Positions 33,013 to 45,260 of a DNA stretch of 64,000 nucleotides are shown here, one piece after another. Each line of letters starts with the position of its first letter. Within the stretch, counting starts at the first letter, position 1. The notes under the pieces are model-generated. The model was not told where the DNA came from and made no database searches. It saw only the letters and a list, made by a program, of their open reading frames with translations. The stretch lies in NCBI GenBank assembly GCA_039707655.1, contig CM077664.1, positions 196,162,195 to 196,226,194 of the forward strand, given 5' to 3'. The position numbers were made by a program, and so were the translations under genes. This DNA comes from Elymus sibiricus. Its lineage: Eukaryota; Streptophyta; Magnoliopsida; Poales; Poaceae.

Positions 33013-33021
33013 TTATAAATA
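33013..33021 (+). promoter_or_regulatory. TATA box of the antisense gene
   Basis: TTATAAATA follows a pyrimidine-rich stretch (CCTCTTCTTTCTTTCAC) and precedes GC-rich leader sequence about 30-100 bases on. It lies outside the LTR, in the element interior, on the strand opposite the polyprotein. Confidence 0.6.
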
Positions 33022-33756
33022 TTCCCGAAGGGGTCTTCATTTCCACTTTGACCGCCACACTACTTCTTCTTCCTCGCGACGCATCTACTGGTGTCTGGAG
33101 CTCCGCCGCCGTACGACCTCAACGCGCGCCGGCGACCTGAACCGCAACCTTTTCCTCGCGCGCGCCGTCATCGATACTGCTCGGGATCATCTCAAGACCA
33201 TTCATCGCGCCCAAGTATGCTTCATTGCCCCCTTAAATCTGTAGCAATAGCCTACCCGAGTTCGTCGGTGTTCTTGCCCAGGCTGCATCGCCATTGCCGC
33301 TATTTAGATCTGTTTCTACATGCTTTTCTTCGCAATGATGTTCCTCCGCTATCCATAGTACCATTTTGCATCTAGGAGCCTCATACCTTTGCTAGAAATC
33401 CGGTGTAGATCAGACTCGGCTTCCACTGTATGAACTAGGTATAGTAAATATTCTTCTTTAAACTGATTTTATAGATATGAAATATCATCCGGTCTGTGTG
33501 AAACCTGTTTGTGCAACACTTAGCAAAAACTAGAAATTTTAGCATTTGGTAAGCCGCCCTTACTCTTGGCGACTCACGTCCACTTATTATGATCCGCCCA
33601 ATTCTGATAATCATAGCTGAAATCCCAGTCGGGCGACTTACTGAACATGGTGACTCGCCCCTGTACCTTTGATCATGTGATGCGAGTTTATCATGAACAT
33701 GAGTAATCCTGCCATTTATGTTTTTGTATTCCTCGTTCATATTTAGGCGACTTGCT

Positions 33757-36700
33757 ATGGCGAAGACCACAGTCTGCAACTGGGCGTGTTCTCAAGTCTC
33801 TGATCTTGTACTGAACGATTATAAAGAGCAAGGCTTCCTGCCGGCTCAAGAAGTAATTGGCTATCGAGCCCCTTCAGCAGCAGAAGACACCCCTCACCCC
33901 CGCGAGGGGGAAGTCGTGATTTTTACAGACCATCTCCTCAGGGGGTTTTCTCCACCCGGGTCAAAAAATTTCCGGGATGTTCTACACTTTTTCAACCTTC
34001 ATCCTCAAGACATTGGTCCAAACTCTGTATCCAATCTGTGCCAATTTCAAGTTTTGTGTGAAGTATATCTGCAAATAGAGCCCACCGTTCCTCTCTTCAG
34101 AGAGTTTTTCTATCTCAACCGGCAAACTGAGTGCGCTGATGGCCCCTACCTGGAACTTGGCGGGGTCTCAATTCAAAGACGAAGAGACGTCCCTTTTCCT
34201 GCAGCTGCTCTGCCGAGTCACCCTAAAGGTTGGAACAAAACATGGTTCTACTGCAAGAACACAACTCCAGCTGATGAAAACCCTCTGTCGGGTTATAGAC
34301 CTGAACGCCTTCCCCCAACTTTTGAACTTCATGGCTGGGCTTCACAAGAAGAACGTGCGCAAGTCGCCGACGTATATCCAAGGTTGAGGGCTTTGCTAGT
34401 CAACGGTCTGACTGGTGTTGACTTGACCCGGTGCTGGCTTACCTGGAAGATCCTGCCCTTAAGCCGCCGAGGCGACTTAATGTATAATTATTCTGGCGAG
34501 TCAACCGACCCACAACGGTTCAGTCCCATTGATATGTCAGCTGATGACATAAATAAGGCTACGAAGAAGCTACTCGGGGAAACTCAAGAAGCATGCAACA
34601 AGACCGGACTGAAGCCATTTTATGCCCTCAACCAAGCTCCTCCAGTAAGCATTCTTGTAATTGTTTCATCCGACTTATCAATCCATAAATTAAGCTTACT
34701 TGTTGATCTCGGTAAACTGCAGGTCAACTCTTCATTCTGGAACAGGAGGACGAAGAAGGCAGTCGCCAAATCCAAAGCTGTGCCAGCTCGGAAAAAGAAC
34801 AAGCCGGCCGCTGAACATGAGCCGGCAGCTAGGGGCCAGTCGCCATTGGCTGATGATGAATCAGAGGTAGAACTTGACTCCCTTGGCTGTCTTTTCGTTG
34901 AACTGGCTGACGCCTCTTATTTCCAGGACGATGTTGATGTAAGCCGGGCTGATGACGTTGAGGTAATTTCTATCTCTTCCGATTCAGATAACTTTGTTCC
35001 CCAAAAGCTAAGAAAACTGTGAGGAAAGTGCCCTTTTCTCATCCACTTGCTTACTTAGACCAAAAATTTTCTTTAAAGAAATCACAGCATGCCGAATCAA
35101 TAAGGCGCCAGACTCGAAGTGGCTCTGGAGAGCTTTTGGGCGGCTTATCTGATACGCCAAATTCCCGCAAACGTCGAAATGAGGTGCCTCATAGTCCCAC
35201 TCCATCTCACCCGCTTGCCGGTCTTTTTAAACAACCACTTAACCCGTCTGATTCGGATTATCAGGAGTCGCCGCCATCATCTGGCGACTCATCTGCCACT
35301 CAATTGACACCCTTGATCATCAAACCAGGGTAAGTGCTTGTCGATGAGTCATGCTTGGTTATACGTGTCGTATTATTGATCTGAATCTGCTTGTGCTTTC
35401 GCAGGGCCAAGGCCAAGAAGAGGAAAACTGGCGAGTCATCTTCGACCCCAGAGAACCTTGAACCGGAAGATCCAAATTTGGTGACCCCTGTAGGACAACA
35501 TGAGACGGCGAAGGATCAAGCTGGTGCAAATGTTGATCCGCCCAAGCAAAACGAGCCGCCAACTACTGAAAAGGTGAATACTCAAGTAGGCGCATCTGAC
35601 ACGATGGAGGATCTTAACCCTCCAAGTCCTATTCACCCTTCTAGTCCAAGGAAGGCGACTGAAGTTGTAGCTTTATCACCTCCGCAACCTGCCGACGAAG
35701 TTACCATCACATGGGCTTCTTTTAAAGCTCCAGAGCCATCGACTGTTTTGACCAAACTTGTATCAAAAGATGACCCGGTGGCGGCTGAGAAAGGGAAAAA
35801 CAAACTTGAACTCCTAATGCTTGAAGGACTCAGCGCAGCTGATATTCATGAATTATATCTGACTCAGCTATCTACAAGCCGGGAGATGGAAGCCAACTTG
35901 GTCAATATGTTGAAAAGGAAATATGAGGTAAATAGAATTTTGTCCTTTCCATACTTATATATCTTGTGTAGCCGCCAAGTCTTAGACAGAGGTCAGCATG
36001 AATGTGTGTAAGACTTCCACGATGATATACTTCGGTGCGGAACTGTAGCCCCCAAGGACCGGGTTGTTATGTATATAACAAGCCGGTTCTTTAACATATG
36101 TCTGAAAAGCAACATGTAGCCCCCAAGGGCCGACTCATTTTGATAAGATGAGCCGGATCTTCAACAATTGTCCTTTGTAAAAGTGACGTGTAGCCCTCAA
36201 GGGCCGACTCATTTTGATAAGATGAGCCGGATCTTTGACAAGTGTCCTTTGTAAAAGTGACGTGTAGCCCCCAAGGGCCGGCTTGTTTCCGTGAAACAGC
36301 CGGGTCTTCATTAATTATAGAGCAAACTGATGTGTAGCCCCCAAGGGCCGGCTTGTTTCTGTGAAACAGCCAGGTCTTCATCAATTATAGAGCAAACTGA
36401 TGTGTAGCCCCCAAGGGCCGGCTTGTTTCTGTGAAACAGCCGGGTCTTCATCAATTATAGAGCAAACTGATGTGTAGCCCCCAAGGGCCGGCTTGTTTCT
36501 GTGAAACAGCCGGGTCTTCATAATATTGATTCAGTATGTAGAAGAAAATTGACTGTGATAGCCGCCAAGGGCCGACTCATTGTACTGAGATGAGTTGGAG
36601 CTTTCCCTTGATATTTGTGAAAAAATGAACTTGCATTAGCCCCCAAGTGCCATGTAGATTGCTAGCAACTGCTTGGGACTTCAGGATTATATATTGTTGT

Positions 36701-37794
36701 ACTGATGTGACCTGGTTATGACAGGATCTGTTGAATGGTGCCGAGTCAAGAGCAGCCGGCTTGCAAGAGCAACTTAAGGCGGAGAAGAAACTTCGATCTG
36801 ATGCCGAGTCAGCAGCCGTGTCTCTACAAGAATCAGCATCAACAACCGTCGAAAAACTGAGAGCGTTGACGACCTCTCATGAGAAAGAGAAATCATTGCT
36901 GTTGAAACGTGCTGAAGAAGCAGAGAAACAGCTCAAGCCTGTTACTGACGAATTAAGCGGCTTGAAGCGCTATATTACTGATATGACCCAGGCCATCTTT
37001 GGTAAGTGATCCGCCAACTAGTCAGTAATAACTCGTCCAAAATCTGTAATATCTTGAATGGGAATTCTGTAACCAAGTGTCCTCAAATTTGCAGGTAGCA
37101 GAAGCAGCAATCTGCGTCAAGACCCCGTGTTAAGCTTAAGGCGGTTTACACTTTCGTGGAGCAACTGTATGCAGGGAGCCTGTTTACCATTATGTCTGTT
37201 ATGGGTCACAAAGAGCCGCCACATTTCATAAAGGACGTGTTGAAGCAACTTTCAACTGTGTCTGCCCAAATTGAAGAGTTGAAGAAATCAGCCGCCCGAG
37301 CAAGCGCCATGTTAGCCTTAAGCTGGGTCAAAGCTTATGTTCCAGATATGGATCCGTCCGAGATGGCTGGCGGGTTTCCAGAGTTCAACACCGACGGCAG
37401 CGAATTCACTGCAGAAGACTACACCCGGTGCATCAAGGAAACCCGTGTTTTGGCGAGTCAACTTGTGGAGGAATTGGACTTCAAGAGGTATCAACCGGCT
37501 TACAATGAAGAGAACATGCGGGTCACCCCACCGTCTTACACGCCCATTGACTTAACTCCAGCATGGCGTAAGCATATCTTTGCTCCTGACGTTGACCCGT
37601 CTATTATCTTGAAAGAGGATGCCGTTTTCCAAGCTTTGACAACGATCGACTGGGATCTGGACAATCTTCAGATCGGAAGAAGAGCGGAGCCGGAGCAGGA
37701 TGACCCGGACGCCCAAGCCGCCGACGAACATCAAGAAAGAGCTAACCCGGAAACTGATAACCCGGCGAGCACAGCAACTGGTCCTCAGGAGTAG
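33757..37794 (+). pseudogene. Antisense gene of the Tat element, five coding exons, two frameshifts
   Basis: Coding exons inferred at 33757-34644, 34723-35329, 35405-35927, 36725-37001 and 37095-37794, each bounded by GT...AG (GTAAGC, GTAAGT, GTAAAT, GTAAGT donors). A 5'-UTR intron of about 33213-33745 is likely. Exon 1 (296 codons, MAKTTVCNW...) has FSPPGSKNFRDVLHFFNLHP, IGPNSVSNLCQFQVLCEVYL and GLTGVDLTRCWLTWKILPLS, matching the plant 'putative gypsy type transposon' domain (Transposase_28). Exons 2-3 are low-complexity and Pro/Ser-rich; exon 4 is coiled coil; exon 5 is a helical C-terminus. Frameshifts near 35000 and 37125 break it. Function unknown. Confidence 0.82.
36046..36590 (+). repeat. 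70-bp minisatellite in the third coding intron of the antisense gene
   Basis: About eight units carry TGTAGCCCCCAAGGGCCG and GTTTCTGTGAAACAGCC. The last units are exactly 70 bp apart (36331, 36401, 36471). Each unit holds a small inverted repeat (GTTTC...GAAAC). The array accounts for most of the length of this 797-bp intron. Confidence 0.88.
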
Positions 37795-38665
37795 GTCGCC
37801 AAAACTCTTTGACATCATGGAGCCCAATTGTGGCTTTTTGTAATAGGATAGGTAAAACACTTGGGTGCTCTGACATGCCTTCGCGCACTTAAAAATTTGG
37901 CAGTATTGTGGATGAAAAACCTGCACTAGTGTGATGATATATTAACCCGCCCAGTCTCCTTTTGAAGAAACTGCTTCGTTGAATATAGCGAGTTATATTT
38001 GTATGAACCAGCAGTAACTTATCCTTCATTGCAGAAAACAGGCATAGAATAACCCGGAGCGCTTAATAGCTGTCCGGCTTGTGGTTAGCACAAGTCGGAA
38101 ATAACCTGCTAGGATTTTTGTTTAACCTGGCTCATCCATGATCCGGCGGCTCATGGCCAATGAGAAACAATTGTAACCCATGTAAAAATGGAACATAAAT
38201 CATGAGTAGATATTAATGTTGAGTCGGCTTTCGAGGCACGACAATATAGACCGGCTTTCGAGGCTCGAGTCTTGCTTCAAGGAAGCTGGTGTGATAGCCC
38301 ATGGTTTATCCTCGCTCTCTGTAAGCCGGCTCTCACGTGACATCCGATGTTTTAACCAAGACAAGTTCAGGGTCATAAAGAAGATTGACTTGTCAATAGT
38401 ACACCGGGTCACCTAATCGGAGTAGCATCAAGCAGACAGGCAGGTTTAACCAAGATAATGTGGCATTAATTGCCGGGTCAAGAGGGTGAGATAGCTAAAC
38501 TCAGTGAGTTGGAAGCCCCCAAGTGACCAATGATCAAAAAACAAAAAGACTCATGCACAATATTGGAGATGAAACGACAGAGGCCCCGAGTTTCGAGGGT
38601 GCCAGCTTATGTTTATTGATCATAATATATACAAAGGTATGCACAAGTAACTTGAGCCGGTGGCT
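37795..38665. other. Intergenic between convergent Tat genes
   Basis: The 3' sides of the antisense gene and of integrase face each other here. A short repeat GGCTTTCGAGGC occurs twice (38227-38265). No coding signal. Confidence 0.6.
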
Positions 38666-39835
38666 CTAAGTGTAATAAGGACGGAGATGAGCGATATTCC
38701 AAGGCCTGTTGGTCTCCTCCTCCAACGTACGTGACTTATGGTGCTCACGTATATCCATCAGGTAATATGAACCGTTGTTGAGATTCTTGCTGATGACAAA
38801 AGGCCCTTCCCAGGGAGGGGAAAGCTTGTGCATACCCGCCTGTTCTTGAATCAGACGGAGTACTAAGTCGCCCTCTTGGAAAGTACGGCTGCGAACCCGA
38901 CGGTTGTGATAGCGATGTAGGTCTTGCTGATAGATTGTAGATTGTGCTGCTGCTAAGTCCCGTTCCTCCTCCAATGCATCGAGAGAATCTTGACGAGCAT
39001 GCTCGTTATCTGCTTCGACGTAGGCGGTGACCCGGGGGGAATTATGGCGAATATCGTTGGGTAGGACAGCTTCTGCACCGTAGACCATGAAGAAAGGCGT
39101 ATAGCCTGTTGATCTGTTAGGGGTAGTCCGTATGCTCCAAAGGACAGAAGGGCGCTCCTCAACCCAGCAACCCGGCGTGCGCTCGAGGGGGACCATAAGC
39201 CTTGGCTTGATACCGCGTAAAATCTCTTGATTAGCACGTTCTGCTTGGCCATTGGACTGAGGGTGTGCAACTGAGGAAACATCAAGCCGGATATGCTCTC
39301 GTTGGCAAAATTGCTTCATAGCTCCCTTTGACAAATTTGTGCCATTATCAGTGATGATGCTATGTGGATAACCAAAGCGAAAAATCAACTTTTTCAAGAA
39401 CTTGACTGCTGTGGCTGTATCACAATTGCTGATTGGCTCGGCCTCAACCCACTTGGTGAATTTATCAACAACAACCAAAAGATGGGTCTTCTTGTCTTTG
39501 GACAGTTTAAACGGGCCAACCATGTCGAGCCCCCAGACTGCAAAAGGCCATGTGATAGGAATCATCCGGAGCTCTTGAGCCAGAATATGAGCCTGGCGTG
39601 AAAACTTCTGGCAACCATCACACTTTTGTACGATATCCTCAGCATCAGCGTGAGGTGTAAGCCAGTAAAAACCATGCCTAAAAGCTTTTGCCACCAAGGA
39701 TCTTGAGCCGGCATGATGACCACAATCACCAGCATGAATCTCATTGAGAATCTCTCGTCCTTCGTCAGGGGAGACACAACGCTGAAAAACCCCTGTGATG
39801 CTTCTTCTGTGTAACTCGCCATTGACGATTGTCAT
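38666..39835 (-). pseudogene. Tat integrase
   Basis: A 389-codon open frame. The zinc-binding H2C2 domain is at residues about 35-80 (HAGDCGHHAGSR, KCDGCQKFSRQ). The catalytic core has VWGLDMVGPF (Asp), SIITDNGTN (Asp) and NGQAERANQEILRG (Glu), and the C-terminal region has PPWEGPFVISKNL. No chromodomain is seen, as expected for Tat. This is the only pol domain still open throughout. The stop is at 38666-38668. Confidence 0.92.
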
Positions 39836-40503
39836 AGACTTGGACGGCGGACGATCTGACGAGCCATGAGTTCATCAGCAGGAAGCTTGCCTCGAGTCAG
39901 ATAATCCAGATAAGGAAGTGTCCAGTCCGGAATAGCGTGAAGAGCCGCCGCCAATAGTGCCTCCGGGTCAGGAATAGCGAGATCTTCCTCGGAAGGCAAT
40001 TTGACAGAGGGATGATGTAGCACGTCAAGGAAAACATTGGGAGGGACCGGCTTACGTTGAGAGCCGAGTCGTGACAATGCATCAGCCGCCTCGTTGAGCC
40101 GCCGATCAATGTGATCAACTTGATACCCTTTGAAGTGTCCTGCCACAGTGGTTACCGCCTGCCGATAAGCCGCCATAAGTGGGTCCTTGGAATCCCACGT
40201 TCCTGAAACTTGTTGTGCGACTAGATCTGAGTCGCCCAAGCACCTGACCCGGCTGAGATTCATCTCTTTGGCCATCCGATGACCGTGGAGGAGAGCCTCG
40301 TATTCAGCTGCATTGTTAGTACAGGTAAACATGATCCTCAGGACATAACAAAATTTATCACCTCAAGGAGAAGATATGACCACTCCAGCCCCCGAGCCTT
40401 CTAGCTGTCTGGAACCATCAAAATTTATAGTCCAATATGTGTTATCAGGCTTCTCTTCCGGAGCTTGGAGTTCAGTCCAATCATTGATGAAATCAACAAG
40501 TGC
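39832..40503 (-). pseudogene. Tat second (archaeal-type) RNase H
   Basis: After ALVDFINDWTE comes TINFDGSRQLEGSGAGVV (catalytic Asp of RNase H), then a TGA in place of a residue before GDKFCYVLRIMFTCTNNAAEYEALLHG (catalytic Glu; only short parts quoted in frame), LGDSDLVAQQVSGTW (second Asp) and RLNEAADALSRLG (final catalytic site). A second RNase H after the normal one is the defining feature of the Tat lineage. It ends at a stop at 39832-39834, probably after a small frameshift. Confidence 0.88.
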
Positions 40504-41805
40504 CTAGGACTTGATGGCCGTGCGAGGCACGTATTTAAGATGATGTGGGCCAAGCTCAATTGCCCACTTAGCAACCCGGCCAGTCGCTTCCCTGTTCTGG
40601 ATAATATCTCCCAAGGGTGCTGAACTGACCACAGTAATGGGGTGCTCCAGAAAATAATGTCTGAGCTTGCGACTAGCCATGAAGACACCAAACACCAGTT
40701 TCTGCCAATGTGGGTACCTCTGCTTGGACTCAGACAAAACTTCGCTGACATAATAGACTGGCCTCTGGACTGGATATTCTTTCCCTGCCTCTTTCCTCTC
40801 GACCACAACTGCAACACTTACCGCTTTATTATTAGCAGCAATGTACAGGAGCATAGGCTCTTTAGCAATAGGGGCAGTGAGGACAGGCGGCTCAACCAGC
40901 TGCTTCTTGAGGGCTTCGAAAGCTACATCAGCTGGATCACTCCAGACAAAGTCATCAGTCTTTTTCAGCATCTGGTACAGGGGGATAGCCTTCTCACCAA
41001 GGCGGCTTATGAACCGGCTTAGGGCTGCAATACGACCCGCCATGCGCTGAACGTCATTGATATTCTTTGGCTTCACAAGTGAGGTGATGGCTTTGATTTT
41101 ATCCGGGTTGGCCTCAATGCCTCTCTCCGACACTAGGAAACCCAGCAATTTGCCTGCAGGAACACCAAAAACACACTTATCCGGGTTAAGCTTCATCTGG
41201 TAAGTCCGAAGATTAGCGAAAGTTTCCTTGAGATCATCCAGCAACGTCTCCTTCTTCACTGACTTGACCACGATATCATCCACATAAGCATGAACGTTGT
41301 GCCCAATCTGTTTGTGGAAGCAATTCTGGACACAGCGCTGGTAAGTCGCCCCTGCACTTTTGAGCCCGAAAGGCATAGAGACATAGCAGAAGGCCCCAAA
41401 GGGTGTGATGAAAGCCGTGTTCTCCTGATCCTCGACGGCCATTTTTATCTGATGATAGCCGGAGTAAGCATCCAGGAAACACAAACTCTCACAACCCGCC
41501 ATGGTATCAATGATCTGATCAATGCGAGGGAGGGCAAACGGGTCTTTGTGACAAGCCTTGTTGAGATCTGTGTAGTCAACACACATGCGCCAAGTGCCAT
41601 TTTTGTTTAGAACAAGCACTGGATTGGCCAACCACTGAGGGTGAAAAACTTCAACGATAAACCCGGCAGCTAGGAGCCGGGCTACTTCTTCCCCAATAAC
41701 CTTGCGTCTCTCCTCGTGAAAATGACGGAGGAATTGTCGAACAGGCTTCATTTTCGGATCCACATTAAGGTGGTGCTCAGCGAGTTCTCTCGGTACCCCT
41801 GGCAT
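40504..41805 (-). pseudogene. Tat reverse transcriptase and first RNase H
   Basis: RT motifs: FIVEVFHPQWLANPVLVLNK, WRMCVDYTDLNKACHKDPFA, CFLDAYSGYHQIKM (catalytic Asp), VSMPFGLKSAGATYQRCVQ, AYVDDIVVKS (catalytic YVDD) and GFLVSERGIEANPDKI. These are followed by the connection domain and a gypsy-type RNase H remnant (MLLYIAANNKAVSVAVVVER, RPVYYVSEVLSESKQRYPH, LRHYFLEHPITVV). It ends at TAG 40504-40506 after AIKS, a likely CAG change, because homology continues in the same phase (ALVDFINDWTE). Confidence 0.92.
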
Positions 41806-42096
41806 GTGAGAAGGTTTCCACGCGAAGATGTCCCGATTCTCACGGATGAACTCGATGAGCGCGCTTTCCTATTTGGGATCCATACCAGTCCCAATAGTGA
41901 ACGTTTTGGACGGGTCACCAGGGACAAACTCAACCTGCTTGGTGTCCTCGGTCGACTTAAACTTGAGTGGCGGGTCAGAGTCCGCGGTGGGTTTCTTCAA
42001 GGGCGTCATATCGGCCGGGTCAACGTTTGCAGTGTAATATTTCAACTCTTCCGTAGCGCAAGCCGTCTCAGCGTAGGCTGCATCCCCTTCCTCGCA

Positions 42097-42681
42097 CTAA
42101 AGGGCGATATGTCGATCTCCATTAACTGTGATAGTGCCGTTTGGTCCAGGCATCTTGAGCTTGAGGTAGACATAACAGGGTCGAGCCATAAAGCGAGCGT
42201 AAGCCGGCCGCCCAAACAGGGCGTGATAAGGGCTCTTGATTTTGACCACCTCAAAGGTCAATGACTCACACCTGTAGTTATCATCAGTGCCAAACGCGAC
42301 GTCTAGCTTGATCCGCCCGATAGGATATGCAGACTTTCCGGGAACAATCCCGTGAAACACGGTGGAAGACGACTGGAGCTGTTTTTCAGACAGATTCATC
42401 CGTCGGAAAGTGTCGTAGTATAAGATGTTTATACTGCTTCCCCCGTCCATGAGCACTTTCGTGAGTGAATAACCGCCCACTTGAGGCGCCACCACCAGGG
42501 CCAGACAACCCGGATTCTCAACCCGGGGAGGGTGATCCTCTCTGCTCCATGTAATGGGTTGTTCGGACCAACGTAGATATTTCGGGACCGCCGGCTCAAC
42601 GGCATTGACTGCTCGTTTCCGGAGTTTGCGATCTCGTTTGTCAGTATGAGTCGTGAACACATGGTACTGCCCACTATTCAA
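42097..42681 (-). pseudogene. Tat aspartic protease region
   Basis: In phase with gag after one TAG. Contains SGQYHVFTTHTDKRDRKLRK and ITWSREDHPPRVENPG, then the protease active site KVLMDGGSSINILYYD (D-G-G in place of D-[ST]-G, usual in the Tat lineage) and HALFGRPAYARFMA. It ends at a stop at 42097-42099. Linker sequence to the RT continues in the same phase but with another stop near 41860. Confidence 0.88.
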
Positions 42682-43905
42682 CTACTTAGGATTGCTCTGA
42701 AAACCAGACTGATTCCCATGCTGATGACCGCCCTGCTGTTGATTTCCCGGCCCTGAATGCTGATTGCCACCGTTGTTGCCAGAGCCCTGATAACCTGCTC
42801 CCGAGCCGCCCAGGCCATGGAACCCCGGGTTATGAAAACCACCAGACGAGCCGGCTCCAGGTTGCCCCGGGTCGCCTCCGCCGCCGCCTTGACGGCTCTG
42901 AAAGAACTGCTCGCTGAAAGCCTGCATTATGTGACAGTTCTCCCAGGAGTGGGTTGACGGCTTATTAGGGAGGCTGTGCTTTGGGCATGGGGCTTTGAGG
43001 GCTTCCGCAAAATTACGGGGCTTGTTGCCACTATAGGACCTTCCCGGATTATTCCCCTTCGGGTATTTGTAACCAGTGTTGGTATTAGCGACCAAATCTG
43101 ATCCTCCTTCCTGATACTTGCGCTTCCCTCCATTGCCTTGATTACCATGGTTTCCATTGTTCCCTGAATAGTTCTGCTGGTTACCCTTGCCACCATTGTT
43201 TTTCTTTCCCTTGCCGGTCTGGTCATCATCCAGGTTAGGATCCTTCGTGGTGTCTGACTCGGCATACCTAGTGAGGACGTCCATGAGCTCGCCCATATCC
43301 TGAACCTTCCGCTTGAGCCGGCCAAGTTTCTGCACGAGGGGCTTGAAGTGACAGTTTTTCTCCAGGATCAGCACTGCCTGAGCCGATGTGATGCTGTCAG
43401 AGGCGTGAATAATGTCCGCGACCCGGCGCGTCCAGTGATGGGCCGACTCACCCTCACGTTGGATGCAGTGCTGAAGATCGACGATCGTCATTGGACGCTT
43501 GCAGGTTCCCTGGAAGTTCTTGATGAAATGGTCCTTCAGCTCCGCCCAGGTGTTAATGGAGTTAGGGGGCAAGTTTTTCAACCATGTACGAGCCGGCCCT
43601 TCCAACATCATCGTCAGGTACTTGGCACAGACAGCGTCGCTCACATCCAGCATGTCCATGGCTATCTCGTAGCTCTCAATCCAAGCAGCCGGCTCAAGAT
43701 CAGCCGTGTAATTTGGAACCTTACGAGGGCCTTTGAAGTCCTTGGGCATGCGCTCGTTGCGTAAAGCTGGCACCAAACACGGTATCCCGATGGTCCTGCT
43801 ACTGGAAGTCAATTGGGTAGTGACAAGCGGCGCTTGAGCCACCGCATTCGCCGCTTCTGCTGCCCGCTGAGCCCGAGCCGTGTCAATGATCTCTCCTGGG
43901 CGCAA
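42682..43905 (-). pseudogene. Tat gag capsid and nucleocapsid region
   Basis: Retrotransposon gag core: NERMPKDFKGPRKVPNYTAD, AAWIESYEIAMDM, YLTMMLEGPARTWLKNLP, WAELKDHFIKNFQG and QREGESAHHWTRRVADI. A Gly/Asn/Gln-rich tail (about residues 230-407) contains a CPKHSLPNKPSTHSWENC-type C-H-H-C zinc finger. It ends NPK with TAG at 42682-42684. The very next codon opens the protease frame in the same phase, so gag and pol are separated by a single in-frame stop. Confidence 0.9.
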
Positions 43906-45194
43906 AGGGGCTCACGACGCGGCGGGTCATGAGGTTGCTCACGATGTCGACGAGCACTGCTAGAGACGGCCGGCGACTCATCATGGCGGCTCCGGCTCCG
44001 GTTCGGAAGCGGGGTAGAGTGAATTCGTTGCCGACTGTAGGAGTAGTTCGCCTACTGGGCAACCGCAGTTTTTAACATCTCAATGGAATTCCGGGCCTCA
44101 ATCTCAACCGGCGAGTTTCCCGTGATTGGGAGCGCGGCCAGGTTGGTCGCTGCTGCCACTAAGTTATCCAAAGGGTTGGTGAAGTGACCCGCAGGTGTGA
44201 GGAAACGATGAGGAGGCGTCTGAACAGGCTAGGCCGGCTCTTGCGGGCGCTGCTGAGCCGGTCGATGTGGTTGACCCGGCGACGGCTGCCTGCCTCCGCT
44301 CGGGGGTACAAACAGAGCTTCCGGGGTGCCTGCCCCAGCCCCCTGAACAGGCGCATCCTGCGGCGTGTTAAACAGACGCATGGGCTCATAGTTGGGCGGT
44401 AGACGACTCATGTGGCGCCTCTGATGAACCGCCTCTGAGGCATTCTGACGGAACCCCATGCGCCAGGCTTCGGCTTTCAGGCGTTCTACCTCGGCTTGGA
44501 CTTGAGACTGCAACTCCGCCATGCGAGTGTTTTCAGCGTTGATATCTGCCTGTACCTTAGCCATCTGGTCGCAGAGCTTAGTTACCTCCGTGTTGCGTTC
44601 CGCTTGGTTCTCTGCGGTCACCGGTGTTGCAAGGAGCGTCGCCAGGGCGGTTGCCAATTCCGTCTAGGCCTGAGCCGGTGGCACGGCTGAGTGGGTCCCT
44701 ATGGTGCCGGTTCCCGTCGTTGCGCCCGCCAACGTTGAGTTAAGGGCCGGGGCTGAGCTGGCCATATAAACAGCAACCCGGGGGGGGGAGGGGGGGGGCG
44801 TGTTGAAGGAGTCCTGAGCCGGCTGGTCGTCAGGGTAGCTCCCAAGCCCGCCATCGTAAAGCAGGAGGATCGACTCAGTTTCGCCTACCGAGGACTCGCC
44901 ATCAGAGTAGACGAGGGTCTCGCCGCCGGACGCAGAATTATCTGCGAGGTCCACCCCCTGGGTGAAACCGACAAAGACGTGCTTCCAGGCGGCTTGAGCC
45001 TAGGCGGGTTGCGCACGCCGAGCCGGCTCGACGATGTCGGTGCAGATGTCCGGCTCGGGTTCAGATCCATCGGCTTTGCCGATGAAGACGTGGATGTTGC
45101 CGAAGGGGACCCGGTACCCGTACTCGATTGAGTCGGCCTCGGGGCCCGAGCCTGAATCATCGATGTAGAGCTTGCCGCGGCGACTCTTGGTCAT
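43906..45194 (-). pseudogene. Tat gag N-terminal region
   Basis: Begins MTKSRRGKLYIDDSGSGPEA at 45194. Acidic, Ser/Pro-rich stretches follow, then a Glu/Ala-rich coiled-coil segment (about 44600-44480, AELQSQVQAEVERLKAEAWR) and a Pro-rich tail. In-frame TAG stops at 45000-45002 and 44664-44666, plus a frameshift before 43905, separate it from the capsid part. Runs of G near 44780-44800 may be sequencing-sensitive. Confidence 0.7.
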
Positions 45195-45260
45195 GCGGCC
45201 GATCGCGTATCCCTCGATCCCAGCGGAGTTCCCTTCAAGTACTCAACACCACCGAGCGAT

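Noticed and set aside
36046..36590. Regular repeats suggesting a CRISPR array
   Set aside because: 70-bp contiguous units without unique spacers, within an intron of a retroelement gene.
33013..37794. Reading the antisense gene as a captured host gene
   Set aside because: Its N-terminal motifs match a domain known only from retroelement-associated plant proteins, and its place in the element is the one known for extra ORFs of the Tat lineage.
41716..42264. 182-codon plus-strand frame opposite the Tat protease
   Set aside because: Shadow of the minus-strand polyprotein; codon pattern and motifs are on the minus strand.
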